DNA of 64,000 nt, from assembly GCF_963662255.1 (NCBI RefSeq), contig NW_026912129.1:558001-622000 (forward strand), given 5' to 3'. The translations under genes were made by a program, and so were the position numbers. Each line of letters begins with the position of its first letter. Within the stretch, counting starts at the first letter, position 1. The stretch comes from Cinclus cinclus. Taxonomy: Eukaryota > Chordata > Aves > Passeriformes > Cinclidae. This document shows, piece after piece, positions 9,401-22,059 of this stretch. The notes below the pieces were generated by a model, which was not told the origin of the DNA, ran no database searches, and was given only the letters and a program-made list of their open reading frames with translations.

Positions 9401-12400
9401 CACAATTCATCCCTGGCCCTTTTACGCCCTTTGGTGTCACAAGGGACCATTAGATTGTTAGCCTGCATTTGGTCACAATGGTTCCTTGCTTCTCTTAAGC
9501 TCTGTGGTGTCACAATGCATTCCATGCCATTTTAGGCCACTTGATGTCACAATGAATCATTTGATTCTTGGCCTCCATGGTGTCATAATGGTTCCTTGTT
9601 TCTATTGGCCCCCATGCTGTCACAATTCATCCCTGGCCCTTTTACACCCCCTGGTGTCAAATGGGATCCTGGGATTATTAGCCTGCATTGGGTCACAATG
9701 GTTCCTTGCTTCTCTTAACCCCTGTGGTGTCACAATGCATCCCATGCCCTTTTAGGCCACTTGATGTCACAATGAATCATTTGATTCTTGGCCTCCATGG
9801 TGGCATAATAGATCCTTGCTTCTATTGGTCCACGTGCTGTAACAATCCATCCCTGGCCATTTTTTGCCCCCTGGCGTCACAATGGATCATTAGATTGTTA
9901 GCCTGCATTGGGTCACAATGGTTCCTTGCTTCTCTTAACCTCTGTGGTGTCACAATGCATTCCAAGAACTTTTAGGCCACTTGGTCTTACAATGAATCAT
10001 TTGATTCTTGGCCTCCCTGGTGTCATAACATTTCCATGATTTTATTGTGCCCCATGCTTTCACATTTCATCCCTGGCCCTATTACAACCCCTGGTGCCAC
10101 AAGGGATCATTAGATTATTAGCCTGCATTGGGTCACAATGGTTCCTTGCTTCTCTTAACCCCTGTGGTGTCACAATGCATCCCATGCCCTTTTAGGCCAC
10201 TTGATATCACAATGAATCATTTCATTTTTGGCCTCCATGGTGGCATAATTGTACCAGGTTTTAATTGGGCCCCATGCTTTCACAATTCATCCCTGGCCCT
10301 TTTAGGCCCATTGGTGTCACAAGGGATCATTAGATTGTTAGCCTGCATTGGGTCACAATGGTTCCTTGCTTCTCTTAACCCCTGTGGTGTCACAATGCAT
10401 TCCATGCCCTTTTAGGCCACTTGGTCTTACAATGAACCATTTGATTCTTGGCCTCCATGGTGTCATAATGGTTCCTTGTTTCCATTGGTCCCCGTGCTGT
10501 AACAATTCATCCCTGGCCCTTTTTATACCCCCTGGTGCCACAAGGGATCATTAGATTGTTAGCCTGCCTTGGGTCACAATGGTTCCTTGCTTCTCTTAAC
10601 CCCTGTGGTGTCACAATGCATCCCATGCCCTTTTAGGCCACTTGATATCACAATGAATCATTTGATTTTTGGCCTCCATGGTGGCATAATTGTACCAGGA
10701 TTTAATTGGGCCCCATGCATTCACAATTCATCCCTGGCCCTTTTAGGCCCATTGGTGTCAGAAGGGACCATTAGATTGTTAGCCTGCATTTGGTCACAAT
10801 GGTTCCTTGCTTCTCTTAACCTCTGTGGTGTCACAATGCATCCCATGCCCTTTTAGGCCACTTGATGTCACAATGAATCATTTGATTCTTGGCCTCCATG
10901 GTGTCATAATGGTTCCTTGTTTCTATTGGCCCCCATGCTGTCACAATTCATCCCTGGCCCTTTTACGCCCCCTGGTGTCAAATGGGATCCTGGGATTATT
11001 AGCCTCCATTGGGTCACAATGGATATTTGCTTCTCTTAACCCCTGTGGTGTCACAATGCATCCCATGCCCTTTTAGGCCACTTGATGTCACAATGAATCA
11101 TTTGATTCTTGGCCTCCATGGTGACATAATAGATCCTTGCTTCTATTGGTCCCCGTGCTGTAACAATCCATCCCTGGCAATTTTAGGCCCCCAGGTGTCT
11201 CAAGGGATTATTAGATTGTTAGCCTGCATTGGGTCACAATGATTCCTTGCTTCTCTTAGCCCCTGTGGTGTCACAATGCATCCCATGCCCTTTTAGGCCA
11301 CTTGGTGTTACAATGAATCATTTGAGTCTTGGCCTCCATGGTGTCATAATGGTTCCTTGTTTCTATTGGCCCCCATGCTGTCACAATTCATCCCTGGCCC
11401 TATTACAACCCCTGGTGTCACAATGGATCATTAGATTGTTAGCCTGCATTGGGTCACAATGGTTCCTTGCTTCTCTTAACCTCTGTGGTGTCACAATGCA
11501 TTCCAAGACCTTTTAGGCCGCTTGGTGTTACAATGAATCATTTGATTCTTGGCCTCCATGGTGACATAATAGATCCTTGCTTCTATTGGTCCCCGTGCTG
11601 TAACAATTCATCCCTGGCCCTTTTTATACCCCCTGGTGCCACAAGGGATCATTAGATTGTTAGCCTGCATTGGGTCACAATGGATCCTTGCTTCTCTTAA
11701 CCCCTGTGCTGTCACAATGCATCCCATGCCCTTTTAGGCCACTTGGCGTTACAATGAATCATTTGATTCTTGGCCTCTATGGTGTCATAATATTTCCATG
11801 ATTTTATTGTGCCCCATGCATTCACAATTCATCCCTGGCCCTATTACAACCCCTGGTGTCACAATGGATCATTAGATTGTTAGCCTGCATTGGGTCACAA
11901 TGGTTCCTTGCTTCTCTTAACCTCTGTGGTGTCACAATGCATTCCAAGACCTTTTAGGCCACTTGGTCTTACAATGAACCATTTGATTCTTGGCCTTCAT
12001 GGTGTCATAATGGTTCCTTGCTTCTATAGGTCCCCATGGCGTCAGAGTTCATCCGTGGTCCTTTTGCGCCCCCTGGTGTCAAAAGGGATTCTTAGATTGT
12101 TAGCCTGCATTGGGTCACAATGGTTCCTTGCTTCTCTTAACCCCTGTGGTGTCACAATGCATCCCATGCCATTTTACGCCACTTGATGTCACAATGAATC
12201 ATTTGATTCTTGCCCTCCATGGTGGCATAATAGATCCTTGCTTCTATTGGTCCCCGTGCTGTAACAATTCATCCCTGGCCCTTTTTATACCCCCTGGTTC
12301 CCCAAGGGATCATTAGATTGTTAGCCTGCATTGGGTCACAATGGTTCCTTGCTTCTCTTAACCCCTGTGGTGTCACAATGCATCCCATGCCCTTTTAGGC

Positions 12401-13299
12401 CACTTGGTGTTACAATGAATCATTTGATTCTTGGCCTCCATGGTGTCATAATATTTCCATGATTTTATTGTGCCCCATGCTTTCACATTTCATCCCTGGC
12501 CCTATTACAACCCCTGGTGCCACAAGGGATCATTAGATTATTAGCCTGCATTGGGTCACAATGGTTCCTTGCTTCTCTTAACCCCTGTGGTGTCACAATG
12601 CATCCCATGCCCTTTTAGGCCACTTGATGTCACAATGAATCATTTGATTCTTGGCCTCCATGGTGGCATAATAGATCCTTGCGTCTATTGGTCCCCGTGC
12701 TCTAACAATCCATCCCTGGCCATTTTAGGCCCCCTGGTGTCACAATGGATCATTAGATTGTTAGCCTGCATTGGGTCGCAGTGGTTCCTTGCTTCTCTTA
12801 ACCCCTGTGGTGTCACAATGCATTCCAAGACCTTTTAGGCCACTTGGTCTTACAATGAACCATTTGATTCTTGGCCTCCATGGTGTCATAATGGTTCCTT
12901 GTTTCTATTGGCCCCCATGCTGTCACAATTCATCCCTGGCCCTTTTACGCCCCCTGGTGTCAAATGGGATCCTGGGATTATTAGCCTCCATTGGGTCACA
13001 ATGGATCCTTGCTTCTCTTAACCCCTGTGGTGTCACAATGCATCCCATGCCCTTTTAGGCCACTTGATGTCACAATGAATCATTTGATTCTTGGCCTCCA
13101 TGGTGACATAATAGATCCTTGCTTCTATTGGTCCCCGTGCTGTAACAATTCATCCCTGGCCCTTTTTATACCCCCTGGTGCCACAAGGGATCATTAGATT
13201 GTTAGCCTGCATTGGGTCACAATGGTTCCTTACTTCTCTTAACCTCTGTGGTGTCACAATGTATCCCATGCCCTTTTAGGCCACTTGATGTCACAATGA
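6461..13299 (+). repeat. Array segment without a close tandem duplicate
   Basis: From the monomer at 6386 the order is C/E hybrid, A, B, A, D, B, C, E, A*, A, D, B/A* hybrid (8807), B, C, E, A, D, C, E/A* hybrid (10348), C, E, A, D/E hybrid (11229), A*, D, B, A*, D, A, E, A*, and the start of B at 13212. The part 7041 to about 8340 corresponds to the first 1.3 kb of the window at a 7,040-bp offset. The part 7780-8910 also corresponds to about 19668-20800. Confidence 0.85.
7926..8145 (+). repeat. Monomer family E exemplar (220 bp)
   Basis: Family E has CATTCCATGCCATTTTAGG or CATCCCATGCCC in subunit 2, ATGGTTCCTTGTTTC and TATTGGCCCCCATGC in subunit 4, TACGCCCCC in subunit 5 and CAAATGGGATCCTGGG in subunit 6. 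Its end reads ATTATTAGCCTCCATT, whereas most other monomers end in TTAGCCTGCATT. Confidence 0.9.
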
Positions 13300-15060
13300 A
13301 CCATTTGATTCTTGGCCTCCATGGTGTCATAATGGTTCCTTGCTTCCATAGGTCCCCATGCTGTCAGAGTTCATCAGTGGTCCTTTTGCGCCCCATGGTG
13401 TCAAAAGGGATTCTTAGATTGTTAGCCGGCTTTGGGTCACAATGGTTCCTTGCTTCTCTTAACCCCTGTGGTGTCACAATGCATCCCATGCCCTTTTAGG
13501 CCACTTGATGTCACAATGAATCATTTGATTCTTGGCCTCCATGGTGGCATAATAGATCCTTGCTTCTATTGGTCCCCGTGCTGTAGCAATCCATCCCTGG
13601 CCATTTTAGGCCCCCTGGTGTCACAAGGGATCATTAGATTGTTAGCCTGCATTGGGTCACAAGGGATCCTTGCTTCTCTTAGCCCCTGTGGTGTCACAAT
13701 GCATCCCATGCCCTTTTAGGCCACTTGGTGTTACAATGAATCATTTGAGTCTTGGCCTCTATGGTGTCATAATATTTCCATGTTTTTATTGTGCCCCATG
13801 CTTTCACAATTCATCCCTGGCCCTATTACAACCGCTGGTGTCACAATGGATCATTAGATTGTTAGCCTGCATTGGGTCTCAATGGTTCCTTGCTTCTCTT
13901 AACCCCTGTGGTGTCACAATGCATTCCAAGACCTTTTAGGCCACTTGGTCTTACAATGAACCATTTGATTCTTGGCCTCCATGGTGTCATAATGGTTCCT
14001 CGCTTCTATAGGTCCCCATGCTGTCACAGTTCATCCGTGGTCCTTTTGCGCCCCCTGGTGTCAAAAGGGATTCTTAGATTGTTAGCCTGCATAGGGTCAC
14101 AATGGTTCCTTGCTTCTCTTAACCCCTGTGGTGTCACAATGCATCCCATGCCCTTTTAGGCCACTTGATATCACAATGAATCATTTGATTTTTGGCCTCC
14201 ATGGTGGCATAATTGTACCAGGATTTAATTGGCCCCCATGCTTTCACAATTCATCCCTGGCCCTTTTACGCCCTTTGGTGTCACAAGGGACCATTAGATT
14301 GTTAGCCTGCATTTGGTAACAATGGTTCCTTGCTTCTCTTAACCTCTGTGGTGTCACAATGCATTCCCTGCCATTTTAGGCCACTTGATGTCACAATGAA
14401 TCATTTGATTCTTGGCCTCCATGGTGTCATAATGGTTCCTGGTTTCTATTGGCCCCCATGCTGTCACAATTCATCCATGGCCCTTTTACACCCCGTGGTG
14501 TCAAATGGGATCCTGGGATTATTAGCCTCCATTGGGTCACAATGGATCCTTGCTTCTCTTAACCCCTGTGGTGTCACAATGCATCCCATGCCCTTTTAGG
14601 CCACTTGATGTCACAATGAATCATTTGATTCTTGGCCTCCATGGTGGCATAATAGATCCTTGCTTCTATTGGTCCCCGTGCTGTAACAATTCATCCCTGG
14701 CCCTTTTTATACACCCTGGTGCCACAAGGGATCATTAGATTGTTAGCCTGCATTGGGTCACAATGGTTCCTTGCTTCTCTTAACCCCTGTGGTGTCACAA
14801 TGCATCCCATGCCCTTTTAGGCCACTTGGTGTTACAATGAATCATTTGATTCTTGGCCTCTATGGTGTCATAATATTTCCATGATTTTATTGTGCCCCAT
14901 GCTTTCACATTTCATCCCTGGCCCTATTACAACCCCTGGTGCCACAAGGGACCATTAGATTATTAGCCTGCATTGGGTCACAATGGTTCCTTGCTTCTCT
15001 TAACCCCTGTGGTGTCACAATGCATTCCAAGACCTTTTAGGCCACTTGGTCTTATAATGA
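13300..15060 (+). repeat. 1,761-bp higher-order repeat, copy 1
   Basis: This holds the end of B, then A-D-B-C-E-A*-D and the start of the next B. Its first 1.39 kb (to about 14690) matches 15061-16450 at a 1,761-bp offset (eight monomers, one of 221 bp). Shared private variants include GCCGGCTTTGGG, GTAGCAATCC, GGTCTCAATGG, TCCTCGCTTC, GCATAGGGTC, GGTAACAATGG and CATTCCCTGCC. Confidence 0.85.
13432..14531 (+). repeat. Higher-order pentamer A-D-B-C-E exemplar (1,100 bp)
   Basis: Five successive monomers at 13432, 13652, 13872, 14092 and 14312 belong to families A, D, B, C and E, and the next monomer at 14532 is A* again. The same cyclic order occurs at 226-1326 (D-B-C-E-A*), 7046-8366 (A-D-B-C-E-A*), 15413-16512 (D-B-C-E-A) and 60105-60984 (D-B-C-E). 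Elsewhere it appears with one or more steps skipped. C is followed by E in about 25 of 33 cases that I tallied by eye. Confidence 0.8.
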
Positions 15061-16450
15061 ACCATTTGATTCTTGGCCTCCATGGTGTCATAATGGTTCC
15101 TTGCTTCCATAGGTCCCCATGCTGTCAGAGTTCATCAGTGGTCCTTTTGCGCCCCATGGTGTCAAAAGGGATTCTTAGATTGTTAGCCGGCTTTGGGTCA
15201 CAATGGTTCCTTGCTTCTCTTAACCCCTGTGGTGTCACAATGCATCCCATGCCCTTTTAGGCCACTTGATGTCACAATGAATCATTTGATTCTTGGCCTC
15301 CATGGTGGCATAATAGATCCTTGCTTCTATTGGTCCCCGTGCTGTAGCAATCCATCCCTGGCCATTTTAGGCCCCCTGGTGTCACAAGGGATCATTAGAT
15401 TGTTAGCCTGCATTGGGTCACAAGGGATCCTTGCTTCTCTTAGCCCCTGTGGTGTCACAATGCATCCCATGCCCTTTTAGGCCACTTGGTGTTACAATGA
15501 ATCATTTGAGTCTTGGCCTCTATGGTGTCATAATATTTCCATGTTTTTATTGTGCCCCATGCTTTCACAATTCATCCCTGGCCCTATTACAACCGCTGGT
15601 GTCACAATGGATCATTAGATTGTTAGCCTGCATTGGGTCTCAATGGTTCCTTGCTTCTCTTAACCCCTGTGGTGTCACAATGCATTCCAAGACCTTTTAG
15701 GCCACTTGGTCTTACAATGAACCATTTGATTCTTGGCCTCCATGGTGTCATAATGGTTCCTCGCTTCTATAGGTCCCCATGCTGTCAGAGTTCATCCGTG
15801 GTCCTTTTGCGCCCCCTGGTGTCAAAAGGGATTCTTAGATTGTTAGCCTGCATAGGGTCACAATGGTTCCTTGCTTCTCTTAACCCCTGTGGTGTCACAA
15901 TGCATCCCATGCCCTTTTAGGCCACTTGATATCACAATGAATCATTTGATTTTTGGCCTCCATGGTGGCATAATTGTACCAGGATTTAATTGGCCCCCAT
16001 GCTTTCACAATTCATCCCTGGCCCTTTTACGCCCTTTGGTGTCACAAGGGACCATTAGATTGTTAGCCTGCATTTGGTAACAATGGTTCCTTGCTTCTCT
16101 TAACCTCTGTGGTGTCACAATGCATTCCCTGCCATTTTAGGCCACTTGATGTCACAATGAATCATTTGATTCTTGGCCTCCATGGTGTCATAATGGTTCC
16201 TGGTTTCTATTGGCCCCCATGCTGTCACAATTCATCCCTGGCCCTTTTACACCCCGTGGTGTCAAATGGGATCCTGGGATTATTAGCCTCCATTGGGTCA
16301 CAATGGATCCTTGCTTCTCTTAACCCCTGTGGTGTCACAATGCATCCCATGCCCTTTTAGGCCACTTGATGTCACAATGAATCATTTGATTCTTGGCCTC
16401 CATGGTGGCTTAATAGATCCTTGCTTCTATTGGTCCCCGTGCTGTAACAA
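15061..16450 (+). repeat. 1,761-bp higher-order repeat, copy 2 (partial)
   Basis: This repeats 13300-14690 in the order B(end)-A-D-B-C-E-A(start). It diverges inside the A monomer at 16293, which has a GGCTTAATAG variant and a TTTTTTGCC tail where copy 1 has an A* tail. Small differences include CTGTCAGAG near 15782 against CTGTCACAG near 14021, and CATCCCTGG against CATCCATGG near 14473. Confidence 0.85.
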
Positions 16451-17120
16451 TCCATCCCTGGCCATTTTTTGCCCCCTGGTGTCACAATGGATCATTAGAT
16501 TGTTAGCCTGCATTGGGTCACAATGGTTCCTTGCTTCTCTTAACCTCTGTGGTGTCACAATGCATTCCAAGACCTTTTAGGCCACTTGGTCTTACAATGC
16601 ACCATTTGATTCTTGGCCTCCATGGTGTCATAATGGTTCCTTGCTTCTATAGGTCCCCATGCTGTCAGAGTTCATCCGTGGTCCTTTTGCGCCCCCTGGT
16701 GTCAAAAGGGATTCTTAGATTGTTAGCCTGCCTTGGGTCACAATGGTTCCTTGCTTCTCTTAACCCCTGTGGTGTCACAATGCATCCCATGCCCTTTTAG
16801 GCCACTTGGTCTTACAATGAATCATTTGAGTCTTGGCCTCCATGGTGTCATAATGGTTCCTTGTTTCTATTGGCCCCCATGCTGTCACAATTCATCCCTG
16901 GCCCTTTTACGCCCCCTGGTGTCAAATGGGATCCTGGGATTATTAGCCTCCATTGGGTCACAATGGATATTTGCTTCTCTTAACCCCTGTGGTGTCACAA
17001 TGCATTCCAAGACCTTTTAGGCCACTTGGTCTTACAATGAACCATTTGATTCTTGGCCTCCATGGTGTCATAATGGTTCCTTGTTTCTATTGGCCCCCAT
17101 GCTGTCACAATTCATCCCTG
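16451..17120 (+). repeat. Array segment between duplicated blocks
   Basis: This contains the end of A, then B (16513, with TACAATGCACC), a monomer at 16733 that is E-like in subunits 4-6 but has B and D traits in subunit 3, and most of an E monomer (16953) with the GGATATTTGC variant in subunit 1. The B monomer resembles those at 20695, 22456 and 25976. Confidence 0.8.
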
Positions 17121-18933
17121 GCCCTTTTACGACCCCTGGTGTCAAATGGGATCCTGGGATTATTAGCCTCCATTGGGTCACAATGGATCCTTGCTTCTCT
17201 TAACCCCTGTGGTGTCACAATGCATCCCATGCCCTTTTAGGCCACTTGATGTCACAATGAATCATTTGATTCTTGGCCTCCATGGTGGCATAATAGATCC
17301 TTGCTTCTATTGGTCCCCGTGCTGTAACAATTCATCCCTGGCCCTTTTTATACACCCTGGTGCCACAAGGGATCATTAGATTGTTAGCCTGCATTGGGTC
17401 ACAATGGTTCCTTGCTTCTCTTAACCCCTGTGGTGTCACAATGCATCCCATGCCCTTTTAGGCCACTTGGTGTTACAATGAATCATTTGATTCTTGGCCT
17501 CTATGGTGTCATAATATTTCCATGATTTTATTGTGCCCCATGCTTTCACATTTCATCCCTGGCCCTATTACAACCCCTGGTGCCACAAGGGACCATTAGA
17601 TTATTAGCCTGCATTGGGTCACAATGGTTCCTTGCTTCTCTTAACCCCTGTGGTGTCACAATGCATTCCAAGACCTTTTAGGCCACTTGGTCTTATAATG
17701 AACCATTTGATTCTTGGCCTCCATGGTGTCATAATGGTTCCTTGCTTCCATAGGTCCCCATGCTGTCAGAGTTCATCAGTGGTCCTTTTGCGCCCCATGG
17801 TGTCAAAAGGGATTCTTAGATTGTTAGCCGGCTTTGGGTCACAATGGTTCCTTGCTTCTCTTAACCCCTGTGGTGTCACAATGCATCCCATGCCCTTTTA
17901 GGCCACTTGATGTCACAATGAATCATTTGATTCTTGGCCTCCATGGTGGCATAATAGATCCTTGCTTCTATTGGTCCCCGTGCTGTAACAATCCATCCCT
18001 GGCCATTTTAGGCCCCCTGGTGTCACAAGGGATCATTAGATTGTTAGCCTGCATTGGGTCACAAGGGATCCTTGCTTCTCTTAGCCCCTGTGGTGTCACA
18101 ATGCATCCCATGCCCTTTTAGGCCACTTGGTGTTACAATGAATCATTTGAGTCTTGGCCTCTATGGTGTCATAATATTTCCATGTTTTTATTGTGCCCCA
18201 TGCTTTCACAATTCATCCCTGGCCCTATTACAACCGCTGGTGTCACAATGGATCATTAGATTGTTAGCCTGCATTGGGTCTCAATGGTTCCTTGCTTCTC
18301 TTAACCCCTGTGGTGTCACAATGCATCCCATGCCCTTTTAGGCCACTTGATATCACAATGCATCATTTGATTTTTGGCCTCCATGGTGGCATAATTTTAC
18401 CAGGATTTAAATGGCCCCCATGCTTTCACAATTCATCCCTGGCCCTTTTACGCCCTTTGGTGTCACAAGGGACCATTAGATTGTTAGCCTGCATTTGGTA
18501 ACAATGGTTCCTTGCTTCTCTTAACCTCTGTGGTGTCACAATGCATTCCCTGCCATTTTAGGCCACTTGATGTCACAATGAATCATTTGATTCTTGGCCT
18601 CCATGGTGTCATAATGGTTCCTGGTTTCTATTGGCCCCCATGCTGTCACAATTCATCCCTGGCCCTTTTACACCCCGTGGTGTCAAATGGGATCCTGGGA
18701 TTATTAACCTCCATTGGGTCACAATGGATCCTTGCTTCTCTTAACCCCTGTGGTGTCACAATGCATCCCATGCCCTTTTAGGCCACTTGATGTCACAATG
18801 AATCATTTGATTCTTGGCCTCCATGGTGGCTTAATAGATCCTTGCTTCTATTGGTCCCCGTGCTGTAACAATCCATCCCTGGCCATTTTTTGCCCCCTGG
18901 TGTCACAATGGATCATTAGATTGTTAGCCTGCA
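17121..18933 (+). repeat. Third copy of the 13-18 kb block, lacking one monomer
   Basis: The part 17121 to about 18330 matches 14480-15690 at a 2,641-bp offset. From there to 18933 it matches 15900-16510 at a 2,421-bp offset. The offset change of 220 bp falls inside the monomer at 18274, which begins like the B monomer at 15633 (GGTCTCAATGG) and continues like the C monomer at 15853. Both copies carry the GGCTTAATAG variant, at 16407 and 18828. Confidence 0.85.
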
Positions 18934-21900
18934 TTGGGTCACAATGGTTCCTTGCTTCTCTTAACCCCTGTGGTGTCACAATGCATTCCAAGACCTTTTA
19001 GGCCACTTGGTCTTACAATGAACCATTTGATTCTTGGCCTCCATGGTGTCATAATGGTTCCTTGCTTCTATAGGTCCCCATGCTGTCAGAGTTCATCCGT
19101 GGTCCTTTTGCGCCCCCTGGTGTCAAAAGGGATTCTTAGATTGTTAGCCTGCATTGGGTCACAATGGTTCCTTGCTTCTCTTAACCCCTGTGGTGTCACA
19201 ATGCATCCCATGCCATTTTAGACCACTTGATATCACAATGAATCATTTGATTTTTGGCCTCCATGGTGGCATAATTGTACCAGGTTTTAATTGGGCCCCA
19301 TGCTTTCACAATTCATCCCTGGCCCTTTTAGGCCCATTGGTGTCACAAGGGACCATTAGATTGTTAGCCTGCATTGGGTCACAATGGTTCCTTGCTTCTC
19401 TTAACCCCTGTGGTGTCACAATGCATTCCAAGACCTTTTAGGCCACTTGGTCTTACAATGAACCATTTGATTCTTGGCCTCCATGGTGTCATAATGGTTC
19501 CTTGTTTCTATTGGCCCCCATGCTGTCACAATTCATCCCTGGCCCTTTTACGCCCCCTGGTGTCTAATGGGATCCTGGGATTATTAGCCTCCATTGGGTC
19601 ACAATGGATCCTTGCTTCTCTTAACCCCTGTGGTGTCACAATGCATCCCATGCCCTTTTAGGCCACTTGATATCACAATGAATCATTTGATTTTTGGCCT
19701 CCATGGTGGCATAATTGTACCAGGATTTAATTGGGCCCCATGCTTTCACAATTCATCCCTGGCCCTTTTACGCCCTTTGGTGTCACAAGGGACCATTAGA
19801 TTGTTAGCCTGCATTTGGTCACAATGGTTCCTTGCTTCTCTTAACCTCTGTGGTGTCACAATGCATTCCATGCCATTTTAGGCCACTTGATGTCACAATG
19901 AATCATTTGATTCTTGGCCTCCATGGTGTCATAATGGTTCCTTGTTTCTATTGGCCCCCATGCTGTCACAATTCATCCCTGGCCCTTTTACGCCCCCTGG
20001 TGTCAAATGGGATCCTGGGATTATTAGCCTCCATTGCGTCACAATGGATATTTGCTTCTCTTAACCCCTGTGGTGTCACAATGCATCCCATGCCCTTTTA
20101 GGCCACTTGATGTCACAATGAATCATTTGATTCTTGGCCTCCATGGTGACATAATAGATCCTTGCTTCTATTGGTCCCCGTGCTGTAACAATTCATCCCT
20201 GGCCCTTTTTATACCCCCTGGTGCCACAAGTGATCATTAGATTGTTAGCCTGCTTTGGGTCACAATGGTTCCTTGCTTCTCTTAACCCCTGTGGTGTCAC
20301 AATGCATCCCATGCCCTTTTAGGCCACTTGATGTCACAATGAATCATTTGATTCTTGGCCTCCATGGTGGCATAATAGATCCTTGCTTCTATTGGTCCCC
20401 GTGCTGTAACAATCCATCCCTGGCCATTTTTTGCCCCCTGGTGTCACAATGGATCATTAGATTGTTAGCCTGCATTGGGTCACAATGGTTCCTTGCTTCT
20501 CTTAGCCCCTGTGGTGTCACAATGCATCCCATGCCCTTTTAGGCCACTTGGTGTTACAATGAATCATTTGAGCCTTGGCCTCTATTGTGTCATAATATTT
20601 CCATGTTTTTATTGTGCCCCATGCATTCACAATTCATCCCTGGCCCTATTACAACCGCTGGTGTCACAATGGATCATTAGATTGTTAGCCTGCATTGGGT
20701 CACAATGGTTCCTTGCTTCTCTTAACCTCTGTGGTGTCACAATGCATTCCAAGACCTTTTAGGCCACTTGGTCTTACAATGCACCATTTGATTCTTGGCC
20801 TCCATGGTGTCATAATGGTTCCTTGCTTCTATAGGTCCCCATGCTGTCAGAGTTCATCCGTGGTCCTTTTGCGCCCCCTGGTGTCAAAAGGGATTCTTAG
20901 ATTGTTAGCCTGCCTTGGGTCACAATGGTTCCTTGCTTCTCTTAACCCCTGTGGTGTCACAATGCATCCCATGCCCTTTTAGGCCACTTGATATCACAAT
21001 GAATCATTTGATTTTTGGCCTCCATGGTGGCATAATTGTACCAGGATTTAATTGGGCCCCATGCTTTCACAATTCATCCCTGGCCCTTTTACGACCTTTG
21101 GTGTCACAAGGGACCATTAGATTGTTAGCCTGCGTTTGGTCACAATGGTTCCTTGCTTCTCTTAACCTCTGTGGTGTCACAATGCATTCCAAGACCTTTT
21201 AGGCCACTTGGTCTTACAATGAACCATTTGATTCTTGGCCTCCATGGTGTCATAATGGTTCCTTGCTTCTGTAGGTCCCCATGCTGTCAGAGTTCATCCG
21301 TGGTCCTTTTGCGCCCCCTGGTATCAAAAGGGATTCTTAGATTGTTAGCCTGCATTGGGTCACAATGGTTCCTTGCTTCTCATAACCTCTGTGGTGTCAC
21401 AATGCATTCCATGCACTTTTAGGCCACTTGGTCTTACAATGAACCATTTGATTCTTGGCCTCCATGGTGTCATAATGGTTCCTTGTTTCTATTGGCCCCC
21501 ATGCTGTCACAATTCATCCCTGGCCCTTTTACGCCCCCTGGTGTCAAATGGGATCCTGGGATTATTAGCCTCCATTGGGTCACAATGGATCCTTGCTTCT
21601 CTTAACCCCTGTGGTGTCACAATGCATCCCATGCCCTTTTAGGCCACTTGATGTCACAATGAATCATTTGATTCTTGGCCTCCATGGTGTCATAATGGTT
21701 CCTTGTTTCTATTGGCCCCCATGCTGTCACAATTCATCCCTGGCCCTTTTACGCCCCCTGGTGTCAAATGGGATCCTGGGATTATTAGCCTCCATTGGGT
21801 CACAATGGATATTTGCTTCTCTTAACCCCTGTGGTGTCACAATGCATCCCATGCCCTTTTAGGCCACTTGATGTCACAATGAATCATTTGATTCTTGGCC

Positions 21901-22059
21901 TCCATGGTGACATAATAGATCCTTGCTTCTATTGGTCCCCGTGCTGTAACAATTCATCCCTGGCCCTTTTTATACCCCCTGGTGCCACAAGGGATCATTA
22001 GATTGTTAGCCTGCATTGGGTCACAATGGTTCCTTGCTTCTCTTAACCCCTGTGGTGTC
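18934..22059 (+). repeat. Array segment with an internal 1,761-bp offset duplication
   Basis: The order is B-C-E-C-E-A*-A-D-B-C-B-E-E-A*, then the start of A at 22016. The stretch 19890-21150 matches 21651-22911 at a 1,761-bp offset, including the TACAATGCACC variant of B. The stretch 19668-20800 matches 7780-8910, sharing GAGCCTTGG and CATGCATTCAC in D and the GGATATTTGC variant of A*. Confidence 0.82.
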
